A stretch of 46,588 nt of DNA from Candidatus Tidjanibacter gallistercoris (GTDB lineage: Bacteria > Bacteroidota > Bacteroidia > Bacteroidales > Rikenellaceae): contig DXFY01000053.1 in assembly GCA_019114205.1 (NCBI GenBank), positions 1 to 46,588 of the forward strand, in the 5' to 3' direction. The notes under the pieces were generated by a model, which was not told the origin of the DNA, did not search any database, and saw nothing but the letters and a program-made list of their open reading frames with translations. This document shows, piece by piece, positions 15,810 through 27,700 of this stretch. Positions within the stretch are counted from its first letter, which is position 1; each line of letters starts with the position of its first letter. The position numbers were made by a program, and so were the translations under genes.

Positions 15810-15842
15810 TTTGTGCGAATGCGGTTTATTTGCGTATCTTTG
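15810..15842 (+). promoter_or_regulatory. DEAD-box helicase promoter
   Basis: TTTG (15810-15813), 21 bp, TATCTTTG (15835-15842): an excellent consensus match, 20 bp before the start codon. Confidence 0.85.
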
Positions 15843-15862
15843 CGGTTCGTAAAAACAAAAAG

Positions 15863-17842
15863 ATGACCGAAAACGAAGATTTCGGCTCGCTCGGTCTCTC
15901 TCCGGAGATGCTCGCGGCGGTCGAAGCGAAAGGGTTCGAGCGCCCTACGCCAATCCAAAAGCTCACAATCCCCAGATTGCTCGAAGGCAGAAACGACATC
16001 ATCGCCCAGTCCCAGACCGGAACGGGCAAGACCGCTGCATACGGTCTGCCCATATTGCAGGTGCTGGAACGCGGCGCAGGAGGCGTGCAGGCAATCGTAC
16101 TCGTGCCTACGCGCGAACTCGCCCTCCAGGTGACCGAGGAACTCGTGTCGTACAACCGGGAGCGGAAACTCTCCGTCGCTGCCATATACGGCGGTGCCTC
16201 GATGAGCGAACAGCTCCGGCGGCTGGCGAAGGGAGCCGATATCGTGGTAGGGACGCCGGGGCGCGTGCTCGACCACATCCGCCGGCGGACGCTCGACCTT
16301 TCCTGTATCCGCTACCTCGTGCTGGACGAGGCCGACGAGATGCTGAACATGGGATTCATCGAGGATGTCGAGGAAATCATGTCGCATACGCCCGAAGAGC
16401 GGCGCGTGCTGCTCTTTTCGGCTACCATGCCCCGGCGCATCGTGAATCTTTCGCAGACGTACATGCACGATGCGGAGCTGCTGCGCGTGGAGTCGGCACA
16501 GTTGACGGCCGACCTGACCGACCAGATTTATTTCGAGGTGCGCGAGGCGGACAAGTTCGACGCCCTGACGCGCATCATCGACATCACCCCCGAATTTTAC
16601 GGCATCGTCTTCAGCTGCACCAAAGTGGGAACGGACGAGCTGGTGAACCGGCTGCTCGAACGGGGCTATGCCGCCGAGGGACTGCACGGCGACGTATCGC
16701 AGGCCCAGCGCGAAAAGGTGCTGCGCCGGTTCCGCAACCGGCAGGTGAACATCCTCGTAGCTACGGACGTGGCGGCACGGGGTATCGACATCAACAATTT
16801 GTCGCACGTCATCAACTATTCGCTGCCGCAGGATTCGGAAAGTTACGTGCACCGTATCGGGCGTACCGGCCGGGCCGGCAACCAGGGGACGGCCATCACC
16901 TTCATCTCCTCGTCGGAGATGCGGCAGTTCGGTTTCCTGCGCCGCGACATCAAGGCCGACATTCGCAGGCAGGATTTGCCCACGCCGCAGGACATCGTCG
17001 CCGTTAAAAGGCAGCGCATCAAGGAAGAACTGGACGAAATCGTCGCAGGCGGCGACTGGACCGATTACAATGACGTGGCGGACGAACTGCTCGACGCCTA
17101 TACGCCGGAGGTGGCGCTGGCTGCCCTGCTGCGTCTGGCGTTTCGCAGCGAGCTCGACGAGTCCGCCTATCCGGAGATACGCTCCTTCTCGGTGGACCGC
17201 CGGGGAAAGGCGCGTCTTTTCATCGCTGTCGGGAGGGAGGACGGCTACGACGTGCGGAAGCTTGTGGCACTGCTCAAGCGCGAATGCGGACTGCGCGACA
17301 AACATATCGATGACGTGAAGCTTGGCGACAGCTATTCGTTCGTCAGCGTTCCGTTCGAGGATGCCGAACAGGTGGTGCACAGGCTGAACAGGCTGCGCCG
17401 CGGGAAGCGTCCGTTGGCCGAGATAGCGAAGCCGGCCGGCACTTCCGATGAAGGGCGCAGCAAGCAAAGGGGCAGGGCCCCGGTCGCTGCGAAGCACGCA
17501 GGGGCGGCGGAAGCGCCCGGTGAAGGACGTTTTGCGGATGCGGTCGAACAGGCGACCGACCGGACACAGAAGAAAGTCCGTGGAGGGGATGGGAGAACGA
17601 CTTCCGGTTTCACGGAACGGCCGGGCCGTACTGTCGCGGCGGGAGGCCGCAAAAGCGCAGTAGTGCGTGACGGCAGGCAGGGCGGGAAAGGCAAGCCGCG
17701 CCGTGCCCCGCAGCGGGATGGCGGCGGGAACGGGGTGCAGGGGTTCCCGGAGTCGGAAGGCAGCGGCGGGTTCGACTGGTCGTTCTTCGAGAAGGACGGC
17801 AACCGGTGGGAACGTCCGGCCAAGGGCAGGAAACGGAAATAG
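15863..17842 (+). CDS. DEAD-box RNA helicase, DeaD/CsdA type
   Basis: This 659-residue ATP-dependent RNA helicase likely serves ribosome assembly, mRNA turnover and cold adaptation. The start at 15863 (MTENEDFGSL) follows the promoter by 20 bp and matches the family N-terminus; an in-frame ATG at 15773 lies upstream of the promoter. The RecA-like core shows the Q motif (PTPIQ), Walker A (SQTGTGKT near 52), PTRELALQ, TPGR, DEAD near 152, SAT, then ARGIDI and HRIGRTGR. Residues about 440-515 form a DbpA-like RNA-binding domain (ARLFIAVGREDGYDVRKLV). The last 130 residues are a disordered R/G/K-rich tail that would add nonspecific RNA affinity. It is monocistronic and convergent with the next gene. 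Confidence 0.93.
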   Translation: MTENEDFGSLGLSPEMLAAVEAKGFERPTPIQKLTIPRLLEGRNDIIAQSQTGTGKTAAYGLPILQVLERGAGGVQAIVLVPTRELALQVTEELVSYNRERKLSVAAIYGGASMSEQLRRLAKGADIVVGTPGRVLDHIRRRTLDLSCIRYLVLDEADEMLNMGFIEDVEEIMSHTPEERRVLLFSATMPRRIVNLSQTYMHDAELLRVESAQLTADLTDQIYFEVREADKFDALTRIIDITPEFYGIVFSCTKVGTDELVNRLLERGYAAEGLHGDVSQAQREKVLRRFRNRQVNILVATDVAARGIDINNLSHVINYSLPQDSESYVHRIGRTGRAGNQGTAITFISSSEMRQFGFLRRDIKADIRRQDLPTPQDIVAVKRQRIKEELDEIVAGGDWTDYNDVADELLDAYTPEVALAALLRLAFRSELDESAYPEIRSFSVDRRGKARLFIAVGREDGYDVRKLVALLKRECGLRDKHIDDVKLGDSYSFVSVPFEDAEQVVHRLNRLRRGKRPLAEIAKPAGTSDEGRSKQRGRAPVAAKHAGAAEAPGEGRFADAVEQATDRTQKKVRGGDGRTTSGFTERPGRTVAAGGRKSAVVRDGRQGGKGKPRRAPQRDGGGNGVQGFPESEGSGGFDWSFFEKDGNRWERPAKGRKRK

Positions 17843-17906
17843 CGGTATTGCGGCGTGCACACCGCTGTAGATGGTTACAATAGTTTTAAGTTAAGTAATT
17901 ATGGGG

Positions 17907-18383
17907 TTATTCGTAAACCGGCACGGGCTGTCCTTGGGTATTAAAAAAAACATCATCGAATACGATTTGGAGATGGACGGATTTGTTCGTGGATTTCGTT
18001 TTTTCATACCAGCCGCTGTATTGGTAGAATAGACCATCGGGGCTTCGATGTGAAACTATTAGTTCTCCATTCGATACGGTAATACATCTTGCCTCTTTTA
18101 TATCCTCAAACGGAGGGGAAGTACTTGCTTTTGGTGCACTCGGATATGGCGGCAATATTCTGGTGTATTGTTCGCCCGGTGCGATGACAAAACAGAATAC
18201 TTCTTTGGCATCGGGATTTACTTCGACCTGCCATTCATTCGTATAGAAGTCCTGGTCGTAAAGCGTCACAGTAATCGTCTTATCCGTAGCATTTATAAAA
18301 GTGTAGTAGGTAAATTGTCCTAAATGTTCACATCCGCACAACATCACAGCGGCAATGAGGAGTAACAGAAGTTTGGTTTTCAT
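17907..18383 (-). CDS. Orphan lipoprotein, AT-richer than its neighbours
   Basis: A 158-residue lipoprotein: signal MKTKLLLLLIAAVMLCGC with Cys18. The mature part is beta-rich, with YYTFINATDKTITVTLYDQ near 25-45 and many aromatic residues, and resembles small immunoglobulin-like or beta-sandwich domains; no family is recognised. Its base composition is clearly more AT-rich than the flanking helicase and groEL genes, and it carries rarer A/T-ending codons, which may reflect recent acquisition. It has its own promoter (18421-18449) and is convergent with the helicase gene. The function is unknown. Confidence 0.75.
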   Translation of the reverse strand: MKTKLLLLLIAAVMLCGCEHLGQFTYYTFINATDKTITVTLYDQDFYTNEWQVEVNPDAKEVFCFVIAPGEQYTRILPPYPSAPKASTSPPFEDIKEARCITVSNGELIVSHRSPDGLFYQYSGWYEKTKSTNKSVHLQIVFDDVFFNTQGQPVPVYE

Positions 18384-18420
18384 AGCAGGAAATTTTTATA
18401 GGTTGAACTTAAATTCATCC

Positions 18421-18449
18421 TAAAGATACCTTATTTATTTTATTTCCAA
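18421..18449 (-). promoter_or_regulatory. Promoter of the orphan lipoprotein
   Basis: On the minus strand: TTG (18449-18447), 18 bp of A/T-rich DNA, TATCTTTA (18428-18421), one base from consensus; 38 bp before the start codon. Confidence 0.5.
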
Positions 18450-18736
18450 TAAAGTAGATTGAAAATAAACAAGGTACAGGTATGAAAAGGGGCAGGAAGT
18501 CGTGCGGTGCTGCATCGCAATGTTTCGCGCAAAAGGTACTTCCTACCGGATAACGGGAGGCCGCACGGGATATGAATTGAAATGTGCCGGCTGGCACGGT
18601 ATCGGAGTGGTGACGGAATCCCTTCCGTTTTTGAAATGGATAAGGATACGGAACGATTTTGTAGGCGTGTTTCGAGGCACCGACTGTCAGGAGGATTGGC
18701 CAGGCTGCGGGAATCGTTTTGAAGGCATCGTTAACT

Positions 18737-18775
18737 GAAGAGGGGAGGCTGCGATATTCGCAGCCTCCCCTCTTC
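18737..18775 (-). terminator. groESL terminator hairpin
   Basis: A perfect 18-bp stem (18737-18754 with 18758-18775) with the 3-nt loop TAT, 42 bp after the groEL stop. The U-run is short (TTC), but the stem is the longest in the window. Confidence 0.88.
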
Positions 18776-18817
18776 ATTGCGGTGTCCCGTGCGGGAACAC
18801 CTGTTGCTTCGCGTCGA

Positions 18818-20756
<1,939 letters not shown>

Positions 20757-20816
20757 AACTTGACTTGTTTTAAGTGTTGTATGTTTCAATGTCTTTCGCA
20801 TTCTGCGTTGCGGTCG

Positions 20817-20958
20817 TGACAATCCGCACATTGTATGCCAAACGGTCGGGGCGTACAATCTGTCACCCGCGGCATGTCAGCCTGGCAAAATGACGCCCGG
20901 ACGGGTGACAGAATTGCAGTATGCGGGTGGCTGCCGCACGGTGGAACGTGCGGCAGCC
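20817..20958 (-). promoter_or_regulatory. Structured region upstream of groESL
   Basis: Five TGAC-type motifs in both orientations lie near 20817, 20861, 20875, 20891 and 20906. Two of them form a 10-bp inverted repeat, CTGTCACCCG (20860-20869) and CGGGTGACAG (20902-20911), with a nested GTCA/TGAC. Next to it is a perfect 11-bp hairpin, 20929-20939 with 20948-20958 (8-nt loop). It could be an operator cluster for heat-shock control or a structured leader; the role is inferred. Confidence 0.5.
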
Positions 20959-21330
20959 GTCGGACGGAAATGCGAAATATCGTTGCAGCTTATGGGATAA
21001 TGCTTCAGGCACGCGTAAAACCGTGAATGTGTGTCCGGAGAAAATATGGAATAATCTTGATATGCAGTATTTTAAAATTATGTTTGCATTACGTGCATGC
21101 AGGTGGCCTTGCCGGCTTTATTTTAATAAAACCTTGAACTAACTAATTATTCATGGAAAGCAAAGGAATGCCGGGAGGCTCTTCCGGTGTGCGGTTTCAT
21201 GCGATCGTATGCGTCGCCCTGCTGCCGTGAAGCTGGCGAAAAATAATGTACATTCCTGCCGTGTCGTGCGGTGTTGCCGCATTCGGTCGGGAGTGCGGAG
21301 GTGCGTCGTGCAGCGCGGCTGTCCGTCCTG
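20959..21330. other. Intergenic region, no gene seen
   Basis: An AT-rich patch (about 21050-21155) and a 25-codon frame at 21153-21230 without supporting signals. No convincing terminator for the BACON gene was found apart from the distant hairpin at 20929-20958. Confidence 0.45.
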
Positions 21331-23067
21331 CTACGGGCATTCCCGCGTGAGGACGATATTCCGGTGGTATTCGATGGGAACCGGGATTTCCGAACCGCCT
21401 ATCCGCATCGTTTCGTAATATATGTAGCAAACCTCGCCCGTCTCTCCCCACAACTGTGCCTTGTCGGGGAACAGGGCGCTGTCGGCCGCGAGCAGGTCGG
21501 GCAGCGTCATCCGTTCGCAGCGCCTGCCGTCCAGGGTCGTTTCTTCCACCGTTATTTCCGCGAAAGTTTCTGTCGCCGTCCACGCCTTGATGATTCCCGA
21601 AGGGAAAGAGAGTTGTGCGGCGGAGTAGTAGCGGATACCGTCCTTTTCAAATGCCTCGCCGTACGAAATGCCTGCACGGCCGTTCCGCAGCACCAGGTGC
21701 ATTTCGGGCTCCGTAGCTCCGAGCCTTCGGATGCCGGCACCGGCAATGCCTGTGATGGTGTATCCGTCCCCGTCGCGTACGACGAACGCTGTTCCCGATA
21801 CCGTGACGGCATCTTCCCAACCTTCGTCCGTCGTGCAGCGCGAGCTCCACTGCCAGGTGCCGGAAAGGTCGGCCGTTTCCGTTCCGCTCTGTTCGATGGC
21901 AAGAACGGCTTCTCCTCCTTCGGCATTGCGTACCGTGACCGTACCGCTGCGCAGACCGCTGCCGTCCCACGGCGCGACGGACACGGTCAACAGAGCTCCT
22001 TCGGCCGATGCCGCGAGCCATGCCGTGCTTCCGGCATCGGTCTCCGCCGTGAGGCCCGTACCTTCGGTAACGATTGCGCAGTTCTTGCTGCCGCCTTCCG
22101 GCCCGAAGGTGAGTTTCCGGGGCTCCAGCGCGATGCCGTCGTCGCCCGCCGCTTTTTGCGTGACCTCCAGCGGAGCGCTCGCCCCTTCGGTGTTGCGCAC
22201 CGTGATGCGGCCGCTGCGCTCTCCGCCGTAGTTTATGGCCGCGGTGACGGTAATCCGGTTTCCTTCCGCTGCCGCAGCGAGCCATTCCGCGCAGTCGGCG
22301 GTCGTTTCGGTCGTGATGCCGGTGCCCTGCGTGGCGACGGTAACGGTTTTCGTGAGGCCGTCGCCGGATGCGGCGAATGTAAGCGAAGCTGGGTCGAGCA
22401 CTATGTCGAACGTTTCCGGCATGCCGGCCTGACCGATTGCGAGCACGGCGCTGCCTCCCTGTGCGTTCGTCACCGTCACGCAGCCTTCCCGCCGGGCGGC
22501 GGCGGTATTGGGTGCGGCCTCTACGACCACTTTGTTCCCGTTCATGCGGGCCGTGTACCACGTGTCGTCCGTTTCCGTCCGGGCGCTGAGTCCGCTTCCG
22601 GCGGTGACGACATTCGCTTCTCCGGTCAGGTCGCCGTCAGCCGGGAATTCCAACAGTTCCGGCGACAGCGTGATGGAGAAAATGTCCGGACTCCCCTGAG
22701 CCCGCTGCGTGACCGTCACGGTACACGGTTCGGCCCGGTCGGCAGTCACGGTGACCGTGGCGCTGCGGTCGTGTTCCGACCGGTTGGCGCTTGTGGCCGA
22801 AACCGTAATGCAGGCTTCGCCCAGAGCCGTTTCGAGCCATTCCGCTTCTGCGTCGGCATAATTGACCGAAAAACGGAACGCTGCCGCATTCGTTTCGACG
22901 CCTATCCGTTTCGGAATCCCCGTTTCGTCGTATGCGAACGAGAGCGATGCGGGTTGTACTTCGAGGGTGTTGGAGACGAGCTGCGGTTCTGCGTGTTTGC
23001 AGCCGGCGGCCGTCGCGAGGAGTATTGCGGCGAATGCAGCATGGGTTTTCGGTCGGCAGGGTCGCAT
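21331..23067 (-). CDS. BACON-repeat lipoprotein
   Basis: A 578-residue lipoprotein. The start at 23067 is chosen for the signal ending ATAAGC (Cys23); the open frame continues upstream to 23325 without signal features. Four BACON-type beta-sandwich domains follow in tandem (about 28-120, 121-212, 213-306, 307-396). Each opens with a P-x-x-L-x-F motif (PASLSFAYDE, PELLEFPAD, PASLTFAAS, PRKLTFGPE) and closes with V-x-V-T-Q-like strands. A C-terminal domain (about 400-578, starting DLSGTWQWSSRC) resembles a lipocalin-like or immunoglobulin-like barrel. BACON domains are common in surface glycan- or mucin-binding proteins of gut Bacteroidota, so an adhesive role is likely but unproven. It lies 228 bp after the efflux operon. 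Confidence 0.8.
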   Translation of the reverse strand: MRPCRPKTHAAFAAILLATAAGCKHAEPQLVSNTLEVQPASLSFAYDETGIPKRIGVETNAAAFRFSVNYADAEAEWLETALGEACITVSATSANRSEHDRSATVTVTADRAEPCTVTVTQRAQGSPDIFSITLSPELLEFPADGDLTGEANVVTAGSGLSARTETDDTWYTARMNGNKVVVEAAPNTAAARREGCVTVTNAQGGSAVLAIGQAGMPETFDIVLDPASLTFAASGDGLTKTVTVATQGTGITTETTADCAEWLAAAAEGNRITVTAAINYGGERSGRITVRNTEGASAPLEVTQKAAGDDGIALEPRKLTFGPEGGSKNCAIVTEGTGLTAETDAGSTAWLAASAEGALLTVSVAPWDGSGLRSGTVTVRNAEGGEAVLAIEQSGTETADLSGTWQWSSRCTTDEGWEDAVTVSGTAFVVRDGDGYTITGIAGAGIRRLGATEPEMHLVLRNGRAGISYGEAFEKDGIRYYSAAQLSFPSGIIKAWTATETFAEITVEETTLDGRRCERMTLPDLLAADSALFPDKAQLWGETGEVCYIYYETMRIGGSEIPVPIEYHRNIVLTRECP

Positions 23068-23294
23068 AAGGTTCGGAGGATGTTTCGCGTTATGAATATC
23101 TTTCGGGCTGCGGGGGCTTGCGTAACGGAGTGGCTTCGGCACGATGCCGCCCCGTCGCGCGGTCTCCATCCGCCGCCGGCAAGGTAGGTTTCGTATTGTT
23201 CTGCCGTGCGTTTCGGTGCGGTCTGCGTCCGGGACGGAATGCACGTCCTGCCGTCCCCGGAGCCCGTACGGTCTGTCGGTCTGTCTGTCGGCCG

Positions 23295-24707
23295 TTACCG
23301 GTCTGTGTCCGCGTCCGTATCCCAACCGCCGCCCAGTGCCTTGTATAGCGTGACGAGGGCGATGTATTCGTCGCGTACGGCGTTGCTGAGTCCTATCTGC
23401 GCATCGAAATACTGACGCTGCGCGTCGAGCACGTCGAGGTAGTTGATGACGCCGTTGATGTATTGCAGCCGTGCCAGGTCCACATATTTGCGCGATGCCT
23501 GTTCGAGTGCCTTCTTCAGTACGCGCGCTTCGCGGGCGCTGTTGTAGCCGACAATGGCGTCATTCACTTCCTGGAATACCGACAGAATCTTTTTCTCATA
23601 ACGGGCGCACTCCTGTTCGTAGGCATGTTGTTCGGCCCGGTACTTGGCCCGTTTGGTGTTGAAGGCGAAGATGGGGGTTATCAGCGTTCCGTTCAGCAGT
23701 CCGTAAGGCGACTGGAGGATGCTCCGGACGGCGTCCCCTTCGAGGCCGTAGGCACCGGTGAGCTTGATGCGCGGGAAACGGTCGGTGTAGGCCATGCCTA
23801 CCGCGGCGTTGGCCGCTATCAGCGCCTGTTCCGCGGCCCGCACGTCGGGGCGCCGGAGCAGGAGTTCGGAAGGCAGACCGACCGGGAGCGAACGGGGCAG
23901 CAGCATGGCGCTGTCGAGCGACGAACGCGCGACATGCCCCGGAAACCTGCCGGCCAGCAGGGCGATTTCGTTTTCCTTGGCGGCCACTTTGCGGACGAGT
24001 TCCGGCACGAGGGTGGCCGTGCTCGCGAGTTCCACCTGCGACTGCTGGTAGGACGTTTCCGAGGTCAGCCCGCCCTCGAAACGTATTTTGGCCTGCCGCA
24101 CCCCCTCCTGTCGTGTGGCCAGCGTCTGCCTTACGATGGCAAGTTCGTTGTCCAGAGCGGCCAATTCGAAGTAGGCCTGGGCGACTTCCGCGATGAGCGT
24201 CATTTGCAGCGCCCGCTGCGCTTCGACCGATTCGAGGTATTCCGCGATACCCTTGCGGCGTGCCCAGCGAAGGTTGCCCCACAGGTCGAGTTCCCAGCCC
24301 AGCGTGAGTTTGGCTCCGTATTCCGGAGCGATGTCGGGGTTGTCGCCCCCGTAATTCTCCCATTCCCGTTCGCCGTATACCGTGCCTCCGATTTCGGGAA
24401 GCATCGCGGCGTTGTCTATCCTGCGCAGCTGCGCCAGTTCCTGTACCCGCTGCGCCGCGATGCGCATGTCCTTGTTGTTTTCGAGCGTGGCGGATATGAG
24501 GTTTTGCAGCGTGGTGTCCGAATAGACCTCCCACCATTTCAGGTCGGCGAAAAGCAGCGAGTCGTTGTCCGTCCGTTCCTCGACGAGCGATTCGGGCAGG
24601 TCGAGTTCCGGGCTCCGGTATTTCCTGCCCAGCACGCAGGAACCCATGGCGGCCGCCACGGAGACCAGCAGTGCGGCCCGGAAGATGTGGTTCGTTATTC
24701 GTTTCAT
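23295..24707 (-). CDS. RND efflux outer-membrane factor (TolC/OprM family)
   Basis: This 470-residue lipoprotein (signal ending MGSC, Cys24) forms the outer-membrane exit duct of a tripartite efflux pump. Two repeated outer-membrane-efflux domains are visible, with long coiled helices: residues about 60-260 (NKDMRIAAQRVQEL, AYFELAALDNELAIVRQTL) and 270-460 (RRPDVRAAEQALIAANAAVG, VNDAIVGYNSAREA). The NPPL-like RRPDV loop and the KYRSPELDLP N-terminal stretch are typical of the OprM/NodT branch. Its start overlaps the pump stop by 4 bp, so translation is coupled. It is the third gene of the operon. Confidence 0.93.
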   Translation of the reverse strand: MKRITNHIFRAALLVSVAAAMGSCVLGRKYRSPELDLPESLVEERTDNDSLLFADLKWWEVYSDTTLQNLISATLENNKDMRIAAQRVQELAQLRRIDNAAMLPEIGGTVYGEREWENYGGDNPDIAPEYGAKLTLGWELDLWGNLRWARRKGIAEYLESVEAQRALQMTLIAEVAQAYFELAALDNELAIVRQTLATRQEGVRQAKIRFEGGLTSETSYQQSQVELASTATLVPELVRKVAAKENEIALLAGRFPGHVARSSLDSAMLLPRSLPVGLPSELLLRRPDVRAAEQALIAANAAVGMAYTDRFPRIKLTGAYGLEGDAVRSILQSPYGLLNGTLITPIFAFNTKRAKYRAEQHAYEQECARYEKKILSVFQEVNDAIVGYNSAREARVLKKALEQASRKYVDLARLQYINGVINYLDVLDAQRQYFDAQIGLSNAVRDEYIALVTLYKALGGGWDTDADTDR

Positions 24708-27700
24708 GCCTTCTTCCTGTTAAGCCGGTCCGTGAACTTGTGTATCATGACGAAGAAGAACGGTACCAGCACGATGCCCACGATGATGGCCACAATCATG
24801 CCGAAGAATACACCCGTACCGATGTCCTGCCTGCTCGACGAACCGGGACCGCTCGCCAGCACGAGGGGCACCATGCCGAGGATGAAGGCGAGCGAGGTCA
24901 TGAGGATGGGGCGGAAACGGAGCCTTGCGGCATGGATGGCTGCTGTGGTGACGTTCACGCCGCGTTTGACTTCGGCCTGCGCGAACTCTACGATGAGGAT
25001 GGCGTTCTTGGCCACGAGCCCCATGAGCATCACCAGACCTATCTGGAAATAAGCGTTGTTCTCCAGCCCGCATATCCAGACGCCGAGATAGGCTCCCAGC
25101 ACGGCCACGGGCAGCGAGAGCATGATGGCGATGGGTATCGACCAGCTTTCGTACTGCGCGGCGAGGAACAGGAACACGAAGACGAAGACCAAGCCGAGAA
25201 TGTACCCCGTCTGGCCGCCGGCCTTCTTCTCCTGGTAGGAAAGACCGCTCCAGTCGATGCCGATGTTTTCGGGCAGTTTCTCCCGCGCCAGTTCCTCGAT
25301 GGCCTGCATGGCCTGTCCGGAACTCTGTCCCTGCGCCGCCTCGCCGGTGATGGTGGCGGAGTTGAACATGTTGAAACGTTTGATGACGCCCGGCCCCGTG
25401 GTATAGTGGGCGGTGCCGAGGGCGGTGAGCGGTATCATCACGTTGCCGGTACCCCGTACATAAAACATGTTGATGTCGTCCTTGTGGGCCCTGTAGGGGC
25501 CTTCGGCCTGTATATAGACGCGGTAGATACGGTTGAACATGTTGAAGTCGTTTACGTACACCGAGCCGGTGAACGTCTTCATGGTGGAGAATACGTCTGC
25601 CAGCGGTACCCCCGACAGTTTGACCTGGTCGCGGTCCACGTCAAAATAGAGCTGCGGGATTTCCGGCTGGAGCGACGAGGAAACCTCGTTGAGCCTGCGG
25701 TCGTGTCCGGCATAGTAGATGAGCGTGTCGGAGGCCTGCCGCAGGTTGTCGAGCGTGGCATCGCCTCTGGCTTCCAGCACCATCTCGAAGCCGCCCGACG
25801 TACCGAGTCCCGGAATGACCGGCGGGGTGCGGAGCACGACCTTCGCCTCCGGGTAGCGCGACAGTTCGCTGCGCACCTCTTCCATGATTTTGTCCAGCTT
25901 GCCTTTCCTGCGTTCCTTCCAGGGTTTCAGGATGACCGTCAGTTCGCTGCGCGACTGGCTGGTGCCCACCCGCGAACTGGAGCCGGTGACGTTTTGGACG
26001 TATTCGACGTCGGGACGGGCCATGAGGTAGGCGATGGCTCGGTCGGTCACTTCGCGCGTGCGTTGCAGCGTCGCACCTTCGGGCAGTTCGAGTTCCACGG
26101 TGAAATAGCCCTGGTCCTCTTCGGGCAGGAAGCTGCCCGGTACGGCGTAGTTCAACAGCCAGATGCCCACAACGACGATGCCCAGTCCGGCGAAAACGCG
26201 CTTCGGAAAGGCGAGGCTTTTCTTTATCATCTTCTCGTAGGTCCGGTTCCCTTTCGCGAGATAGATGTTGATGTAGCGGAATACGATGTTTTTTCTGCGC
26301 CCCGTTTCCGACTTCAGCAGACGGGCGCACATGGCCGGGCTCAGCGTGAGGGCCACCACGGTGGAGATGAGTACCGATGCCACGATGGTGACGGTGAACT
26401 GGCGGTAGAGCATGCCGGTGATACCCGAAAGGAAGCTCACCGGTACGAACACCGCGCACAGTACGAGCGAGGTGGTTATCAGCGCCCCGCTGATGCCCTG
26501 CATCGCCTCCTTGGTGGCTTCGTAGGCTCCGATTTTCTTCTCCTCCATGATGCGGGTGACGTTCTCCACCACCACGATGGCGTCGTCCACCACGATGCCG
26601 ATGGCGAGGATGAGGCCGAGCAGCGTCAGCATGTTGAGCGAGAAGCCGAATATGAGCATCACGCCGAAGGTGCCTATCAGCGAGATGGGTACGGCGATGA
26701 TGGGGATGAGCGTCGCCCTCCAGCTTTGCAGCGAGAGGAAGACGATAAGAATGACGAGGAAGAGCGCCTCGAAGAGCGCCTTGTAGACCTCGTGTATGGA
26801 TTCGGAAATGTAGGTGGTGATGTCGAACGGGATGAGGTACGAGATGCCCTCCGGGAACGACATGCTGATTTCTTCCATCGCCTCCCGGACGAGTTTGGAA
26901 ACCTCCATGGCGTTGGCGCCCGGCAGCAGGCGGATGTTCATCACAGCCGCGTTGGCGCCGTTCAGTCCGCTTTCGGTGTTGTAGCTCTGCGCTTCGAGCG
27001 ATATGCGGGCCACGTCTTTCAGCCGGATGATGGAACCGTTGGGATTGGCGCGAACGACGATGTTCTCGAACTCCTCGACCGAAGAGAGGCGCCCCTGTGT
27101 GGAAATCGGTATGGAAATGTCCACGTCCTCGATGGGCTGCTGGCCGAGCACGCCGGCGGCCGATTCGCGGTTCTGGTCCTTCAATGCGCTTTGCAGGTCT
27201 TGGACGGTCACGCCGAAACTGGCCAGTTTGTCGGGCTGCACCCAAATCTGCATGGCATAGTAGCGGCTGCCCACGTTCGATACGCCGCCCACGCCCGGCA
27301 CCCTGCGCAGAATGTCCACCACGTTGAGCGTGGCGAAGTTGCTGAGGTATATCTCGTCGAACTTGTCGTCGGAAGTGAGCAGGCAGACGGTCATCAGCTG
27401 GTTCGAAGCCTGTTTTTCCACGCTGATGCCGTTCTGGACTACCTCGGCGGGCAGACGGGCCTCCGCCTGTTTCACGCGGTTCTGTATTTCGACGGCAGCA
27501 AGGTCGGGATTGACCGATATGTCGAACGTCACCGTCGCGCTGAAGCTGCCGGTGTTCGTACTGCTCGATTCCATGTAGAGCATTCCCGGCGTGCCGTTGA
27601 GCTCCTGTTCGATGGGCGTCGCGACGGCCTGGCTTACAGTCAGCGCGCTCGCTCCCGGATAGCTGGCGCTCACCTTGACCGTCGGCGGGGTGATTTGCGG

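Larger units (their letters stand above)
18384..18817. other. Intergenic region between orphan lipoprotein and groEL
   Basis: It holds the lipoprotein promoter (18421-18449) and the groEL terminator (18737-18775). The central part (about 18450-18736) shows no gene; an antisense frame at 18415-18777 begins inside the terminator and has no coding character. Confidence 0.6.

Noticed and set aside
15197-17860. Minus-strand open frame of nearly 890 codons opposite the helicase and cysteine-rich gene
   Set aside because: The plus strand has an exact promoter and a full DEAD-box helicase; the antisense repeats only mirror the cysteine repeats.
18415-18777. Minus-strand frame of 120 codons between groEL and the orphan lipoprotein
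   Set aside because: It starts inside the groEL terminator hairpin and crosses the lipoprotein promoter; no signal or domain is visible.
20757-20858. N-terminal extension of GroES
   Set aside because: GroES is about 90 residues in all bacteria and begins at the conserved [10 protein letters not shown]; the extension is basic and non-conserved.
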